DNA of 64,000 nucleotides from Streptomyces sp. F63 (lineage in GTDB: Bacteria > Actinomycetota > Actinomycetes > Streptomycetales > Streptomycetaceae): contig NZ_JAGPXX010000026.1 of the NCBI RefSeq assembly GCF_018070345.1, forward strand, positions 1 through 64,000. The letters are read 5' to 3'. The translations under genes and the position numbers were made by a program. Positions within the stretch are counted from its first letter, which is position 1. The number at the start of each line of letters is the position of its first letter. Of the stretch, positions 7,889-16,519 are shown piece by piece. Below the pieces are notes generated by a model that worked only from the letters and a program-made list of their open reading frames with translations, did not search any database and was not told the DNA's origin.

Positions 7889-9211
7889 ATGGCTGACGCC
7901 GCGAGACGGCTCACCGCACTCGCCGAGGAACTGCTGGGCACCCCGTTCCCCCTGCGGATCCGGGCCTGGGACGGCAGCGAGGACGGCCCGCCCGGCGCGC
8001 CCGTCCTCTTCGTGCGCCACCGGCGGGCGCTGCGCCGGTTCCTCTGGCGGCCGGGCGAACTCGGCCTGGCCCGCGCCTGGGTGGCCGGTGAGCTGGACAT
8101 CCTCGGTGATCTCTACGAAGGGCTGGACCGGCTGTCCGGGCTGTTCTGGGAGCGCGGGGCGGGCCCGGGGAGCGGCGGTGCCGGCGGCGTCCCGGCCGCG
8201 GTCGCGGCCTTGCGCGAGCCCCGCAAGCGCGCCGCCGTCCGCGAGTTGACCAGGCTGGCCGGTCCCGGGCTGCCCCCGCCGCCGCCCCGCGAGGAGGCGC
8301 GCCGCGTACGCGGCGGACCGCTGCACAGCCCGCGCCGCGACCGCCGGGCGGTGAGCCACCACTACGACGTCGGCAACGACTTCTACGCCCTCGTCCTGGG
8401 CCCCTCCATGGTCTACTCCTGCGCCTACTGGGCGGAGGGCGGCGATCTGGAGGCCGCCCAGCGCGACAAGCTCGACCTCGTCTGCCGCAAGCTGGCCCTG
8501 CGGCCCGGGGCGCGGCTGCTGGACGTCGGCTGTGGCTGGGGCGCGCTGGTGCGGCACGCGGCGCGCGAGTACGGGGTGCACGCCGTCGGGATCACCCTCT
8601 CCGCCGAGCAGGCCGCCCACGCCCGCAAGTGGATCGCCGAGGAGGGGCTGGCGGACCGGGTGGAGATCCGGGTGCGGGACTACCGCGAGGTCTCCGACGG
8701 CCCGTATGACGCCATCGCCTCGATCGGCATGGCCGAGCACGTCGGCTCGGCGCGCTACCGCGCGTACGCCGAGGTGCTCCACGGCCTGCTGCGTCCCGGC
8801 GGCCGGCTGCTCAACCACCAGATAGCCCGCCGCCCGGAGCCGCGGGAGGAGGCGTACCGCATCGACGCGTTCATCGACGCCTATGTCTTCCCGGACGGCG
8901 AGCTGGCCCCCGTCGGCTCCACCGTCTCCCGCCTGGAGGAGGCCGGCTTCGAGGTGCGGGACGTGGAGGCGCTCCGCGAGCACTACGCGCTGACGCTCCG
9001 TCAGTGGGTGGCGAACCTGGAACGGGAGTGGCCGCGTGCCGTGCGCCTGGTCTCGCCCGGCCGAGCCCGCGTCTGGCGGCTGTACATGGCCGCGTCCGCG
9101 CTCTCCTTCGAACGGAACCGGATCGGCGTCAACCAGATCCTCGCCGTCCGCACCCCGGAGGACGGTGCTTCCGGCCTCCCGCCGCGCCCCCGGGCGTGGA
9201 CGGAGAGCTGA
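7889..9211 (+). CDS. cfa: Cyclopropane-fatty-acyl-phospholipid synthase family methyltransferase
   Basis: The 440-residue enzyme transfers a methylene group from S-adenosylmethionine to unsaturated acyl chains of membrane phospholipids. HHYDVGNDFYALVLG (about 157-171) and MVYSCAYW are family signatures. The SAM site is LLDVGCGWGALVRHAA (about 210-225), followed by GITLSAEQ and the DYRE segment. The C-terminal YALTLRQWVANLE and IGVNQILAV are also typical. The ATG at 7889 has GGAGG eight bases upstream. The gene converges with the ABC permease. Confidence 0.92.
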   Translation: MADAARRLTALAEELLGTPFPLRIRAWDGSEDGPPGAPVLFVRHRRALRRFLWRPGELGLARAWVAGELDILGDLYEGLDRLSGLFWERGAGPGSGGAGGVPAAVAALREPRKRAAVRELTRLAGPGLPPPPPREEARRVRGGPLHSPRRDRRAVSHHYDVGNDFYALVLGPSMVYSCAYWAEGGDLEAAQRDKLDLVCRKLALRPGARLLDVGCGWGALVRHAAREYGVHAVGITLSAEQAAHARKWIAEEGLADRVEIRVRDYREVSDGPYDAIASIGMAEHVGSARYRAYAEVLHGLLRPGGRLLNHQIARRPEPREEAYRIDAFIDAYVFPDGELAPVGSTVSRLEEAGFEVRDVEALREHYALTLRQWVANLEREWPRAVRLVSPGRARVWRLYMAASALSFERNRIGVNQILAVRTPEDGASGLPPRPRAWTES

Positions 9212-9245
9212 CCGGCGTCGGCGGGTCCGGGCGCGCGCACACCGA

Positions 9246-9281
9246 GCCCCGGTCCGCGACGCATCGGTCGCGGACCGGGGC
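9246..9281. terminator. Bidirectional terminator between convergent genes
   Basis: GCCCCGGTCCGCGAC at 9246-9260 and its exact complement at 9267-9281 enclose a GCATCG loop, giving a perfect 15-base-pair stem. It lies between the cyclopropane synthase gene and the convergent permease gene, so it can serve both. Confidence 0.85.
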
Positions 9282-9359
9282 CCGGCGTTCGTTCCGGCCA
9301 CCCGCCGGGGAGCCGGCCCGCCCCGGCTTCCCGTCCGGGAGGAGCCGGCCCGTCCCGGC

Positions 9360-11876
9360 CTACTCCGCCTTGATCGCCTCCAGCGCGTTGAGCCTGGCCG
9401 CCCGCCGCGCCGGCCAGAGCGCGGCCAGGACGCCGACCAGTCCGGCCAGGGCCAGGAAGGCCCCGATCCGCTCCCACGGGACGGTCATGGTGTACGTCGC
9501 CATCGAGTTGGCGATGGCCGTTCCGGCGGCCCAGGCGAGGAAGACCCCGAGCCCGATGCCGAGCACCGCGCCGAAGAGCGAGATCACGACCGACTCCAGC
9601 CGGATCATCCGCTTGACCCGCGAGCGGTCCATGCCGATCGCCCGCAACATCCCGATCTCGTGCTTCCGTTCGAAGACCGACATCGCCAGGGTGTTGATCA
9701 CGCCGAGCACCGCGATGATCACGGCCATCGCCAGCAGCCCGTAGAGCATGTTCAGCAGCAGGCTGATCATCCCGCTGATCTCGTCGCTGATGGCCCGCTT
9801 GTCCTGGATCTTGATCGCGGGGTTCTTCCCGAGGGCCTCGGTGAGGGTCTGCTCGGCCTGTTCCGAGGGGCCGTCCTTCATCTTCACCATCACCTGGAAG
9901 TCCGTGATCTCCGCCAGATGGGGATCGACCACGTCCGTCGGGACGAAGATGCCGTCGATCATCTCGTTGCCGGTGTAGACACCGGCGACCTCCAGTTTCT
10001 CCTTCTTGCCGTCGTCGAACTCGAAGGTGAAGGTGTCACCGGTACGGAGCCCGGCCGCGTCGGCCGTCTCGTCGTCGACGACGGCGCCGTGGCCGCCGAG
10101 GCGGTCCAGTGAGCCGCTGGTGAAGTCCAGGGAGAGCACCTGGCCGACGGCCACGGGGTCCACGCCGGTCACCCCCGTCCACTCGCCGCCCACCGCGCCG
10201 TACGCGGCGCGCATCGGGCTGGTGGCCTCGACCTCCGGCAGGGCGTCCAGCTTCTTCCGGACGTCGGGGGAGAGGCCGGTGTAGCTCGCCATGCTCACCG
10301 CGTAGTCCGCCCTCATCAGGCCCACGGCCATCTTGTCGACGGCGCTCTGCACGGAGGTGGCGACCACCGTCAGACCGGTGACCAGGGTGAGCCCGATCAT
10401 CAGCGCGGCGGCGGTGGAGGCGGTACGGCGCGGATTGCGCAGCGAGTTGAGGCGGGCCAGCTTGCCGGCCGTGCCGAAACGGTCCAGCAGGGGCGCGGCC
10501 GCGGTGATGACCGGACGGGACAGCAGCGGCGTCAGCACGATGACCCCGACCATCATCGCCCCGGCCCCCGCGGCGAGCAGCTGGTTCTTCTCCTGGGTGA
10601 CGCCGAGGAAGAGCAACGCCCCGCCGAGGGCGGCGATGGCGGCGCCGATGCTGTTGCGGACCACCAGGCCGCGCGTCGTCGGAGTGGCGTGCACGCTGTT
10701 CATCGCGGCGACCGGCGGCACCTTCGCGGCCCGCCGGCCGGGCAGCCACGCCGCCAGCATGGTCACCACGACACCGATCACCAGAGCGGTCAGCGGGGTC
10801 TGCGGGGCGATGACGAGCGGGCCGTCCGGGATGGTCGCCCCCGCCGCGCTGATGCCGGCACGCATGCCGACTGCGATGCCGATACCGGCGCCGAAGCCGA
10901 GGACGGCGGCCACCAGTCCGACGAGGAACGCCTCGACGAGCACCGAGCGGGTCACCTGCCGGCGGGAGGCGCCGATGGCGCGCAGCAGTGCCACTTCCCG
11001 GGTCCGCTGGGCGACCAGCATGGTGAAGGTGTTGGCGATGATGAACACGCCGACGAAGAGCGCGATGGCCGCGAAGTAGAGCAGGACGTCGCCCATCTCC
11101 TTGGTCTCCGCGGTGATCTGCTCCGCCTGTTCGTCGGAGAGGACCTTGCCGGTGACGGCCTCGGTGCCCCGCGGCAGGATCTTCTCGACGGCCGCCTTGA
11201 GTTCGGTCTGGGAGGTGCCGGCCGCGGCCTGGACGGTGATCTCGTCGTACCCGTCGGAGCCACCGAAGAGTTCGAGGGCCGTGGTGTTGTCGAACAGCAC
11301 CAGGGTGCCGCCGGCGGCGACGTTGCCGTCCGAGGTGTCGAAGACTCCGCTGACCCGCGGCGTCCGGACCGGGCCATTGACGGAGAGCCGTACGGTGTCG
11401 CCGGTGCGGTAGCCGGTGCGCTCGGCGGTGCGGCGGTCGAGGGCGACCTCGCCGGCCGTCTCGGGGGCGCGGCCGTCGGTGAAGGTGTAGCGGGGGTCCT
11501 TGCCGTCCGGGCCGGGCTGGTGGTTGCCGCCCTGGGTGGACCAGCCCTGGCCGACGAGTTTGCCGTCCTTGTCGGCGAGTGCGGCGAAGTCGGAGACGGC
11601 GCCCGTGGCCGACTCGGCGCCGGGCAGTTCCGCGGCCTTCTTCAGCAGGGCGTCGTCGAGCTTGGGCCCTTCCTCACCCTTCGGGACGCTGCCCCACCGG
11701 ATGGCGACGGAGACATGGTCGAAGCTCTTGGCGGAGCTCTTCTTGAAGGCTTCACCGATGGTGTCGGTGAAGGCCAGGGTGCCGGAGACGAAGGCGACGC
11801 CGAGGAGGACGGCGAGCACGGTCATCAGCAGCCTGGCCTTGTGCGCGAGCACATTGCGCAGGGCGGTACGGAGCAT
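9360..11876 (-). CDS. ABC transporter permease, FtsX/MacB type
   Basis: The protein has about 838 residues from MLRTALRNVLAHKARLLMTVLAVLLGVAFV, the first membrane helix. A large extracytoplasmic domain follows (about 45-260), then three helices ending in LAAWLPGRRAAKVPPVAAMNS. A second half repeats the plan, with the final triplet of helices and the end motif ALWPARRAARLNALEAIKAE. This duplicated FtsX arrangement is that of large actinobacterial permeases working with a MacB-like ATPase, which usually act by mechanotransmission on envelope substrates. I chose the ATG at 11876 because upstream sequence is Arg/Pro-rich and not conserved-looking. The partner ATPase gene lies 271 bases upstream on the same strand. 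Confidence 0.9.
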   Translation of the reverse strand: MLRTALRNVLAHKARLLMTVLAVLLGVAFVSGTLAFTDTIGEAFKKSSAKSFDHVSVAIRWGSVPKGEEGPKLDDALLKKAAELPGAESATGAVSDFAALADKDGKLVGQGWSTQGGNHQPGPDGKDPRYTFTDGRAPETAGEVALDRRTAERTGYRTGDTVRLSVNGPVRTPRVSGVFDTSDGNVAAGGTLVLFDNTTALELFGGSDGYDEITVQAAAGTSQTELKAAVEKILPRGTEAVTGKVLSDEQAEQITAETKEMGDVLLYFAAIALFVGVFIIANTFTMLVAQRTREVALLRAIGASRRQVTRSVLVEAFLVGLVAAVLGFGAGIGIAVGMRAGISAAGATIPDGPLVIAPQTPLTALVIGVVVTMLAAWLPGRRAAKVPPVAAMNSVHATPTTRGLVVRNSIGAAIAALGGALLFLGVTQEKNQLLAAGAGAMMVGVIVLTPLLSRPVITAAAPLLDRFGTAGKLARLNSLRNPRRTASTAAALMIGLTLVTGLTVVATSVQSAVDKMAVGLMRADYAVSMASYTGLSPDVRKKLDALPEVEATSPMRAAYGAVGGEWTGVTGVDPVAVGQVLSLDFTSGSLDRLGGHGAVVDDETADAAGLRTGDTFTFEFDDGKKEKLEVAGVYTGNEMIDGIFVPTDVVDPHLAEITDFQVMVKMKDGPSEQAEQTLTEALGKNPAIKIQDKRAISDEISGMISLLLNMLYGLLAMAVIIAVLGVINTLAMSVFERKHEIGMLRAIGMDRSRVKRMIRLESVVISLFGAVLGIGLGVFLAWAAGTAIANSMATYTMTVPWERIGAFLALAGLVGVLAALWPARRAARLNALEAIKAE

Positions 11877-12147
11877 GGTCCTGTCAATCCTGGTGAGGGG
11901 TGGGCGGGACGGCCGGGAGGCCGGGCCGGCGGGCGCGTACGGGACGGTCCGGCGCGGGGGTCGGGGTGGCGCGGGGCCGGGGTGGCGTGGTGCGCCCCGG
12001 GGCGCGCGGTGCGGGGCACGGGACGGGCGGTGATCCACTCTCGCCGCACCGGCGTTCGGGCCGTACCGGCACCGGGGAAGGGTTCGCGCGCCGTGCGCGG
12101 GGTGGTGCGGACGCCGTCGCACGCGGCGGGCCGCGCGCGGGCGCGGT

Positions 12148-12942
12148 TCAGGCGCCGGCGCCGGCTCCGGCCGCCCCGGTGGGCAGGGTGCGCATCCGGT
12201 CGAGGACGGCCTCGGCCGTCGGGTTCTCCAGCTCGTCGACGACGCGGCCGTCGGCGAGGAAGACGACGCGGTCGGCGTAGGCGGCGGCGACCGGGTCGTG
12301 GGTGACCATCACGATCGTCTGGCCCAGTTCGCGCACGGAGTTGCGGAGGAAGCCCAGCACCTCGGCGCCGGAACGGGAGTCGAGGTTGCCGGTCGGCTCG
12401 TCCGCGAAGATGATCTCGGGCCGCCCCGCGAGCGCGCGGGCGACGGCCACGCGCTGCTGCTGCCCGCCGGAGAGCTCGGTCGGCCGGTGCTTGAGCCGCC
12501 CCTCCAGGCCGACGGTCTTCACGACCCGGTCCAGCCACTCCGGTTCGGGTTTGCGGCCCGCGATGTCCATGGGGAGGGTGATGTTCTCCAGGGCGTTGAG
12601 CGTGGGCAGCAGGTTGAACGCCTGGAAGATGAAGCCGATCTTGTCCCGGCGCAGCTGCGTGAGCTGCTTGTCCTTGAGGGACGCCAGTTCGGTGTCGCCG
12701 ATGCGGGCGGAGCCGGCGGATATCGAGTCCAGCCCGGCCACGCAGTGCATCAGCGTCGACTTGCCGGAGCCGGAGGGGCCCATGATCGCGGTGAACTCGC
12801 CCCGGCGGAAGTCGGCGGAGACCCCGTCCAGTGCGACGACCCGCGTCTCTCCCTGGCCGTAGACCTTGGTGAGGTCCGTGGCGCGGGCGGCGATCGCGGT
12901 GGGGCGGGTGGCGGTCCGGGCACCTGTGATGCTGGTGGTCAC
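12148..12942 (-). CDS. ABC transporter ATP-binding protein, MacB/LolD type
   Basis: The 264-residue ATPase has Walker A GPSGSGKST (55-63), Q-loop FQAFNLLP, signature LSGGQQQR (157-164), Walker B with DEPTGNLDS (180-189) and H-loop MVTHD. DEPTGNLDS and the short TDLTKVYG start identify the LolD/MacB/FtsE branch. The GTG at 12942 follows AGGAG by nine bases; an upstream ATG at 13086 has only low-complexity sequence before it. It pairs with the permease downstream. Its promoter must lie in 12943-13387, which it shares divergently with bldA. Confidence 0.92.
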   Translation of the reverse strand: MTTSITGARTATRPTAIAARATDLTKVYGQGETRVVALDGVSADFRRGEFTAIMGPSGSGKSTLMHCVAGLDSISAGSARIGDTELASLKDKQLTQLRRDKIGFIFQAFNLLPTLNALENITLPMDIAGRKPEPEWLDRVVKTVGLEGRLKHRPTELSGGQQQRVAVARALAGRPEIIFADEPTGNLDSRSGAEVLGFLRNSVRELGQTIVMVTHDPVAAAYADRVVFLADGRVVDELENPTAEAVLDRMRTLPTGAAGAGAGA

Positions 12943-13217
12943 GGGGAACTGCTCCTGTCTGCACGCTGGCGGGCCATCGGCGGGGATGCCCGGGGACACC
13001 ACCATCCTGGTGGCCGGAACACCCGGGGGAGTCAGCCCGCGCGCCCGTTTCCGTGGCCGCCCCGGGAGGTACCGCGAGGGGCTCATGTCATACCTGGGGA
13101 TGACGGGAGCCCGGAGGGGGCCTCGGGGGCAGTCGAGATCGCGTCAATTCCGGGCACCGCGGACGCGGCCGTACGCGGGGCCCCGCGGGGACCAGCAGCA
13201 CGTTCTCGCCATCCTGG

Positions 13218-13301
13218 TTCTGATGGACCTTCAGCTGCCCATAAAATCAGACAACCACCCTTCGGGAACGGGCTGTTCGGCATCGCGCACCCGGATAGGC
13301 T
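13218..13301 (+). promoter_or_regulatory. Candidate promoters of the bldA tRNA
   Basis: Two candidates lie in the gap 12943-13387, which holds no gene. TTCTGA (13218-13223) and TAAAAT (13242-13247) are 18 bases apart. CTGTTC (13273-13278) and TAGGCT (13296-13301) are 17 apart. They would give leaders of roughly 134 and 80 bases before the tRNA. Only the -10 hexamers are good, so the assignment is tentative. Confidence 0.35.
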
Positions 13302-13317
13302 CGGAGGGCGCCATGGG

Positions 13318-13345
13318 GGGACCGCGAGCCGCTGGGAGCGGTCCC
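13318..13345 (+). other. Hairpin in the putative bldA leader
   Basis: GGGACCGC (13318-13325) and GCGGTCCC (13338-13345) form a perfect eight-base-pair stem with a 12-base loop, 42 bases before the mature tRNA. It could guide 5' processing or modulate transcription. It has no T-tract, and no gene lies upstream on this strand for it to terminate. Confidence 0.5.
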
Positions 13346-13387
13346 GCAAGCCTGACCAGCCCCATCGGCATCGTCATGGGGGATCCC

Positions 13388-13470
13388 GCCCGGATGGTGG
13401 AATGCAGACACGGTGAGCTTAAACCTCACTGGCCTAGAAGGCCGTGCCGGTTCAAGTCCGGCTCCGGGCA
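13388..13470 (+). tRNA. bldA: tRNA-Leu(UAA), the developmental tRNA bldA
   Basis: The acceptor arm GCCCGGA pairs with TCCGGGC, and A13470 is the discriminator; CCA is not encoded. The anticodon arm is GTGAG-CTTAAAC-CTCAC, giving anticodon UAA. A long variable arm GGCC-TAGAA-GGCC marks a class II (leucine) tRNA, and the T-arm is GCCGG-TTCAAGT-CCGGC. In Streptomyces this is the only tRNA that reads UUA efficiently, and its loss blocks aerial growth and much antibiotic production because regulators carry UUA codons. Within this window the only in-frame TTA codons I found are two in the NACHT gene. Confidence 0.97.
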
Positions 13471-13941
13471 CCCCCTGGCCCCCGGTCCGAGGCGGCAGGG
13501 GCAGCGCACCGTCCGTCGCTGAGTAGACCCCGCGCGGGAAGCCGGACCGAGCGCCCTCGCCGGACGGGCTTCCGGACGCCACCGCGCACGGCCGCCTCCG
13601 GCCTCCCGCCCCTCACCGCTGCTCTTCCGCTCCTCCTCCGCTTCCTCTTCCGGCGGCCGAGGCGGTGACGGGGCCTGCCCGGCGGAGAACCGGCGGGGCG
13701 GAAGGGCCCGGGAAGCGCGGACCGTGTCGGCCGGCCGCTTCCGGCGGGGGTGCGGGAGCGGGTCCCGGCGGAAAATCCCGGCGCTGTCCTGGTGCCGCCG
13801 GGCGCCGTCGCGGGAATGTGTAACCGGGCGATGCCGTTGACGGTGTCGCCTGCAAAGATCCTCCCTGAGCACTAGGGTGATTTTTTTGCTAACCCATTAC
13901 TCTTGAGGCAAGGTCGCGCAGGGCGGCCACGGAGGAGTGAG
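13471..13941. other. Non-coding gap between bldA and the Bax-inhibitor-like gene
   Basis: No gene is supported here. It contains a polypyrimidine tract at about 13619-13655 and an imperfect inverted repeat GGAAGCC/GGCTTCC (13547-13573) that could end the tRNA transcript. A TAGGGT -10-like hexamer at about 13874 is followed by a run of seven T, upstream of the next gene. I could not fix a -35 element. Confidence 0.5.
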
Positions 13942-14781
13942 ATGAGGAGCAGCAACCCGGTCTTCTCGCGACGGGGATTCAGCCGCGACAACGGTTACGC
14001 GGGCTTCAACGCGGCACCGCAGGCCGGGGGCCCCGCCGCTGTCCAGACCGGCAACCCGTACGCGGGCACCAACCCCTACGCACAGCAGGCCCAGCCGCAG
14101 CAGACGTACGGCGCGCCGCCGCAGGCCGACCGGATGACGATGGACGACGTCGTCATGCGGACCGGCATGACGCTCGGCACCGTCGTCGTCGGTGCGGCCG
14201 TCGCCTGGCTCATGGAGATGCCGCTCGGCCTCGCCCTCGGCGCCGCGCTGATCGCGATGGTCTTCGGGCTGATCCAGGCGTTCAAGCGCAAGCCGTCCCC
14301 GCCGCTGATCCTGGCGTACGCGGCCTTCGAGGGACTCTTCCTCGGAGCGCTCAGCGGCTACATCAACCAGCGGTTCGACGGCGCTCCCATGCAGGCCGTG
14401 CTCGGCACGATGGCGGTCTTCGCCGGTGTGCTCATCGCCTACAAGACCCGGATCATCCGGGTGACGCAGCGGTTCTACCGCTTCGTGATGGCGGCCGCGA
14501 TCGGCTTCGTGCTGCTGACCGCCGTCAACCTGCTGTTCATGGCCTTCGGCGGCGGTGACGGCCTCGGCTTCCGCAGCGGCGGCCTGGGCATCGTCTTCGG
14601 CATCGTCGGCATCGTTCTCGGTGCCGCCTTCCTCGCCCTGGACTTCAAGCAGGTCGAGGACGGCCTGGCGTACGGCGCTCCGCGCGAGGAGTCCTGGCTG
14701 GCCGCGTTCGGCCTCACGGTGACCCTGGTGTGGATCTACCTGGAGATGCTGCGACTGATCGCGATCCTGCGCGGAGACTGA
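13942..14781 (+). CDS. Bax inhibitor-1/YccA family membrane protein
   Basis: The 279-residue protein has a flexible Gln/Pro/Tyr-rich N-terminus (about 1-65, with NPYAGTNPYAQQAQPQQ) followed by seven membrane helices: TLGTVVVGAAVAWLM, LALGAALIAMVFGLI, LILAYAAFEGLFLGAL, AVLGTMAVFAGVLIAY, FVMAAAIGFVLLTAVNLL, GLGIVFGIVGIVLGAAFLALDF and FGLTVTLVWIYLEMLRL. The FxxLDFKxVE segment carries the conserved acidic residue of this family, which forms pH-sensitive calcium leak channels in some bacteria. GGAGGAG sits just upstream of the ATG. The cellular role in Streptomyces is not established. Confidence 0.9.
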   Translation: MRSSNPVFSRRGFSRDNGYAGFNAAPQAGGPAAVQTGNPYAGTNPYAQQAQPQQTYGAPPQADRMTMDDVVMRTGMTLGTVVVGAAVAWLMEMPLGLALGAALIAMVFGLIQAFKRKPSPPLILAYAAFEGLFLGALSGYINQRFDGAPMQAVLGTMAVFAGVLIAYKTRIIRVTQRFYRFVMAAAIGFVLLTAVNLLFMAFGGGDGLGFRSGGLGIVFGIVGIVLGAAFLALDFKQVEDGLAYGAPREESWLAAFGLTVTLVWIYLEMLRLIAILRGD

Positions 14782-14837
14782 CGTCCCCGCGGCGGGCGGT
14801 GCGAACCGTCCCTTCGGTGATCCGCGTGACTCGACGA

Positions 14838-14870
14838 GGGGTCCGGAGGCGAGAGCCTCCGGACCCCTTT
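14838..14870 (+). terminator. Intrinsic terminator after the Bax-inhibitor-like gene
   Basis: GGGGTCCGGAGGC (14838-14850) and its exact complement (14855-14867) enclose GAGA, followed by TTT. It lies 57 bases after the stop. The same stem could also serve the convergent small gene on the minus strand. Confidence 0.9.
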
Positions 14871-14933
14871 CGCGTCGTCGCGTCGGCGGCGCATCGCACG
14901 CCTCCCGTCGCGGCGGACGGAGACAGACCTCCC

Positions 14934-15164
14934 TCAGAGAAGCTTGCGCGCGGCGCGCCTCAGATCGTGTTCGTGAATGATCGCTTTGGCGTGGCCGTAG
15001 GCGAGATCGTGTTCGCCTCGCAGCCAGCTGACCTTCTCCTCGAAGCGGAAGAGAGCCGGGCCTTCGTCGACGGTGCGCAGCCAGTCGGAGATCTCGCGGC
15101 CGGTGCAATGAGGGATGCGGGAAAGCAGGTTCCGGTGGGTCTCTTCCGAGAAGACTTGGGACAT
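14934..15164 (-). CDS. DUF4287-like small protein
   Basis: The 76-residue protein begins MSQVFSEETHRNLLSRIPHCTGREISDWLRTVDEGPALFRFEEKV and has the Gly-Arg-x-hydrophobic-x-x-Trp core and the LAYGHAKAIIHEHDLRRA ending of the DUF4287 family; function unknown. The ATG at 15164 has GGAGG seven bases upstream, better than the ATG twelve codons earlier. It is composed mainly of helices and has no membrane segment. Confidence 0.8.
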   Translation of the reverse strand: MSQVFSEETHRNLLSRIPHCTGREISDWLRTVDEGPALFRFEEKVSWLRGEHDLAYGHAKAIIHEHDLRRAARKLL

Positions 15165-15225
15165 CGGCGCCTCCGGGCGGTTCCAATGCTGGTCCTTCAC
15201 GTCACCGTGCCTGAGCGTTCGCTCC

Positions 15226-15255
15226 TTGGCAATGGTCCGGAAGGCCCCATAGGCT
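15226..15255 (+). promoter_or_regulatory. Housekeeping-type promoter for a leaderless transcript
   Basis: TTGGCA (15226-15231) and TAGGCT (15250-15255) are 18 bases apart, close to the Streptomyces HrdB consensus. The GTG start at 15262 lies six bases after the -10, about where transcription would begin, so the mRNA is probably leaderless. Confidence 0.65.
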
Positions 15256-15261
15256 CACCAC

Positions 15262-15639
15262 GTGCTGGACACCACCCCTCTGGAGACCGCCGTCGACCGG
15301 CTCGCCGACCGCCTGCGCGCCGCCCCGCAGAGCAGGCTGCGCCGCGGTGCGGCGGCGCAGGGCCTGGAACTGGCCCGCGAGTTGGCGGTGCGCGCCCAGC
15401 GGATCGAGTTCCCGGAGCGGGAGCCGCTGGTGATGCCGGAGGCGGGGCTGTTCACGGTGGCCGACCAGGTCGCCGTCGCGGGACACGACCTGGCGGCGGC
15501 CCTGCGCGGCGCGGACGGCGGCCGCGGCGAGGCCGGTACGGGCGCCGGCGGCACGGCCGGCGAGGGCGGGACGGGCGCGGCCGGGCTGGCCGGGGCAGTG
15601 GCGCTTGTCCGGACGGCGGCGGAGCGCTGCGGCTGCTGA
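15262..15639 (+). CDS. Small conserved protein of unknown function
   Basis: The 125-residue protein reads LETAVDRLADRLRAAPQSRLRRGAAAQGLELARELAVRAQRIEFP, mostly helical, then a Gly/Ala/Thr-rich linker (about 80-108) and a short C-terminal helix. No catalytic motif or membrane segment is visible. Codon usage is normal for the genome. The GTG start agrees with the promoter immediately upstream and lacks a ribosome-binding site, as expected for a leaderless message. I do not recognise a function. Confidence 0.7.
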   Translation: MLDTTPLETAVDRLADRLRAAPQSRLRRGAAAQGLELARELAVRAQRIEFPEREPLVMPEAGLFTVADQVAVAGHDLAAALRGADGGRGEAGTGAGGTAGEGGTGAAGLAGAVALVRTAAERCGC

Positions 15640-15700
15640 GCCGCGCGGGTCCCCGGTCGGCGTCGGCGCGTGCCGGGCTTCCTGCCCGGGCCCGGTGCCG

Positions 15701-16519
15701 TCAGAGGGAGGCGATGACCCGGTCCGCGAGGACGTAGATGCTCTCCTGGCCGCAGGCGAAGGTCAGGGCGTAGGCGCCGGAGACGCCCGAGCCACCGAGC
15801 AGGAAGGGGACGGTGCCCCGCTGCAGGGCGTCCACCAGGTGCTCGGCGGTCTCGCGGTGCCCCGGGGTCATGCAGACCGTGGTGCCGTCCGCGAAGACGT
15901 AGACATCGAGCGTGCCGAGCGGGCCGGGGCGGACGTCCACCAGGGGGATGCCGTCCTCGGCCAGTTCGGCGAGGAGCGCGATGGTGCGTTCGTGGTGGGC
16001 GGTGGCCGAGGTGTGCGGGGTGAAGTCGGGGTGGGAGGGGTGGCGGCGGCGGGCGGCGGCCAGCTCGGCGGACTCGGCCGGTTCCTCGATCTCCGCCTCC
16101 GCGTCCTCCTCCTCGCCGGAGTCGAGGGCGCTCAGGGCGTCCGCGGCGAGGAAGGACTCCAGGCCGGCGGGGTCGGGCTGGCGGGGGAGGAGGCCCGGGC
16201 CGTCCTCGCCGTATCCGGTGAGCCCGCTGAGCAGGGTGGCGTCGGCGGCGTCACGCGTCTCCTGGGCGGCCCAGAAGGCGCGGGCCTCGGCCAGTTCCCG
16301 TTCCCGCTCCTCGGCGAGGGCCTGGGCGACGGCCGCGCGTATCTCCTCGGCGGGGGTGGAGCGGGGGGCGGGCAACTGAGCGGTGCGGCCGGCGGCGGCC
16401 AGTTCGGTCCGCAGGGCGGCGATCTGCCGGCGCACACCGTGAGCGGCGTGCAGGGCCGCGGCCCCCGCGGCCGTGGCGGCGGACGCGGCGAGCAGCAGGG
16501 CGATGGACATGGCGCTCAC
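15701..16519 (-). CDS. Membrane-anchored protein of unknown function with helical acidic middle
   Basis: The 272-residue protein starts with a hydrophobic segment (about 4-26, SIALLLAASAATAAGAAALHAA) that should anchor it. The next 60-70 residues (IAALRTELAAAGR, then EEIRAAVAQALAEERERELAEARAFW) look like a coiled coil, followed by an acidic linker (LDSGEEEDAEAEIEEP). The C-terminal 110 residues form a mixed domain (IPLVDVRPGPLGTLDVYVFADGTTVCMTPGHRE, then ALTFACGQESIYVLADRVI). GTG at 16519 follows GGGAGAA; an ATG lies three codons inside. I do not recognise the family. Confidence 0.75.
   Translation of the reverse strand: MSAMSIALLLAASAATAAGAAALHAAHGVRRQIAALRTELAAAGRTAQLPAPRSTPAEEIRAAVAQALAEERERELAEARAFWAAQETRDAADATLLSGLTGYGEDGPGLLPRQPDPAGLESFLAADALSALDSGEEEDAEAEIEEPAESAELAAARRRHPSHPDFTPHTSATAHHERTIALLAELAEDGIPLVDVRPGPLGTLDVYVFADGTTVCMTPGHRETAEHLVDALQRGTVPFLLGGSGVSGAYALTFACGQESIYVLADRVIASL

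Noticed and set aside
10689-12305. Open frame on the plus strand opposite the ABC permease
   Set aside because: Antisense to a conserved permease and ending in an arginine run; typical shadow.
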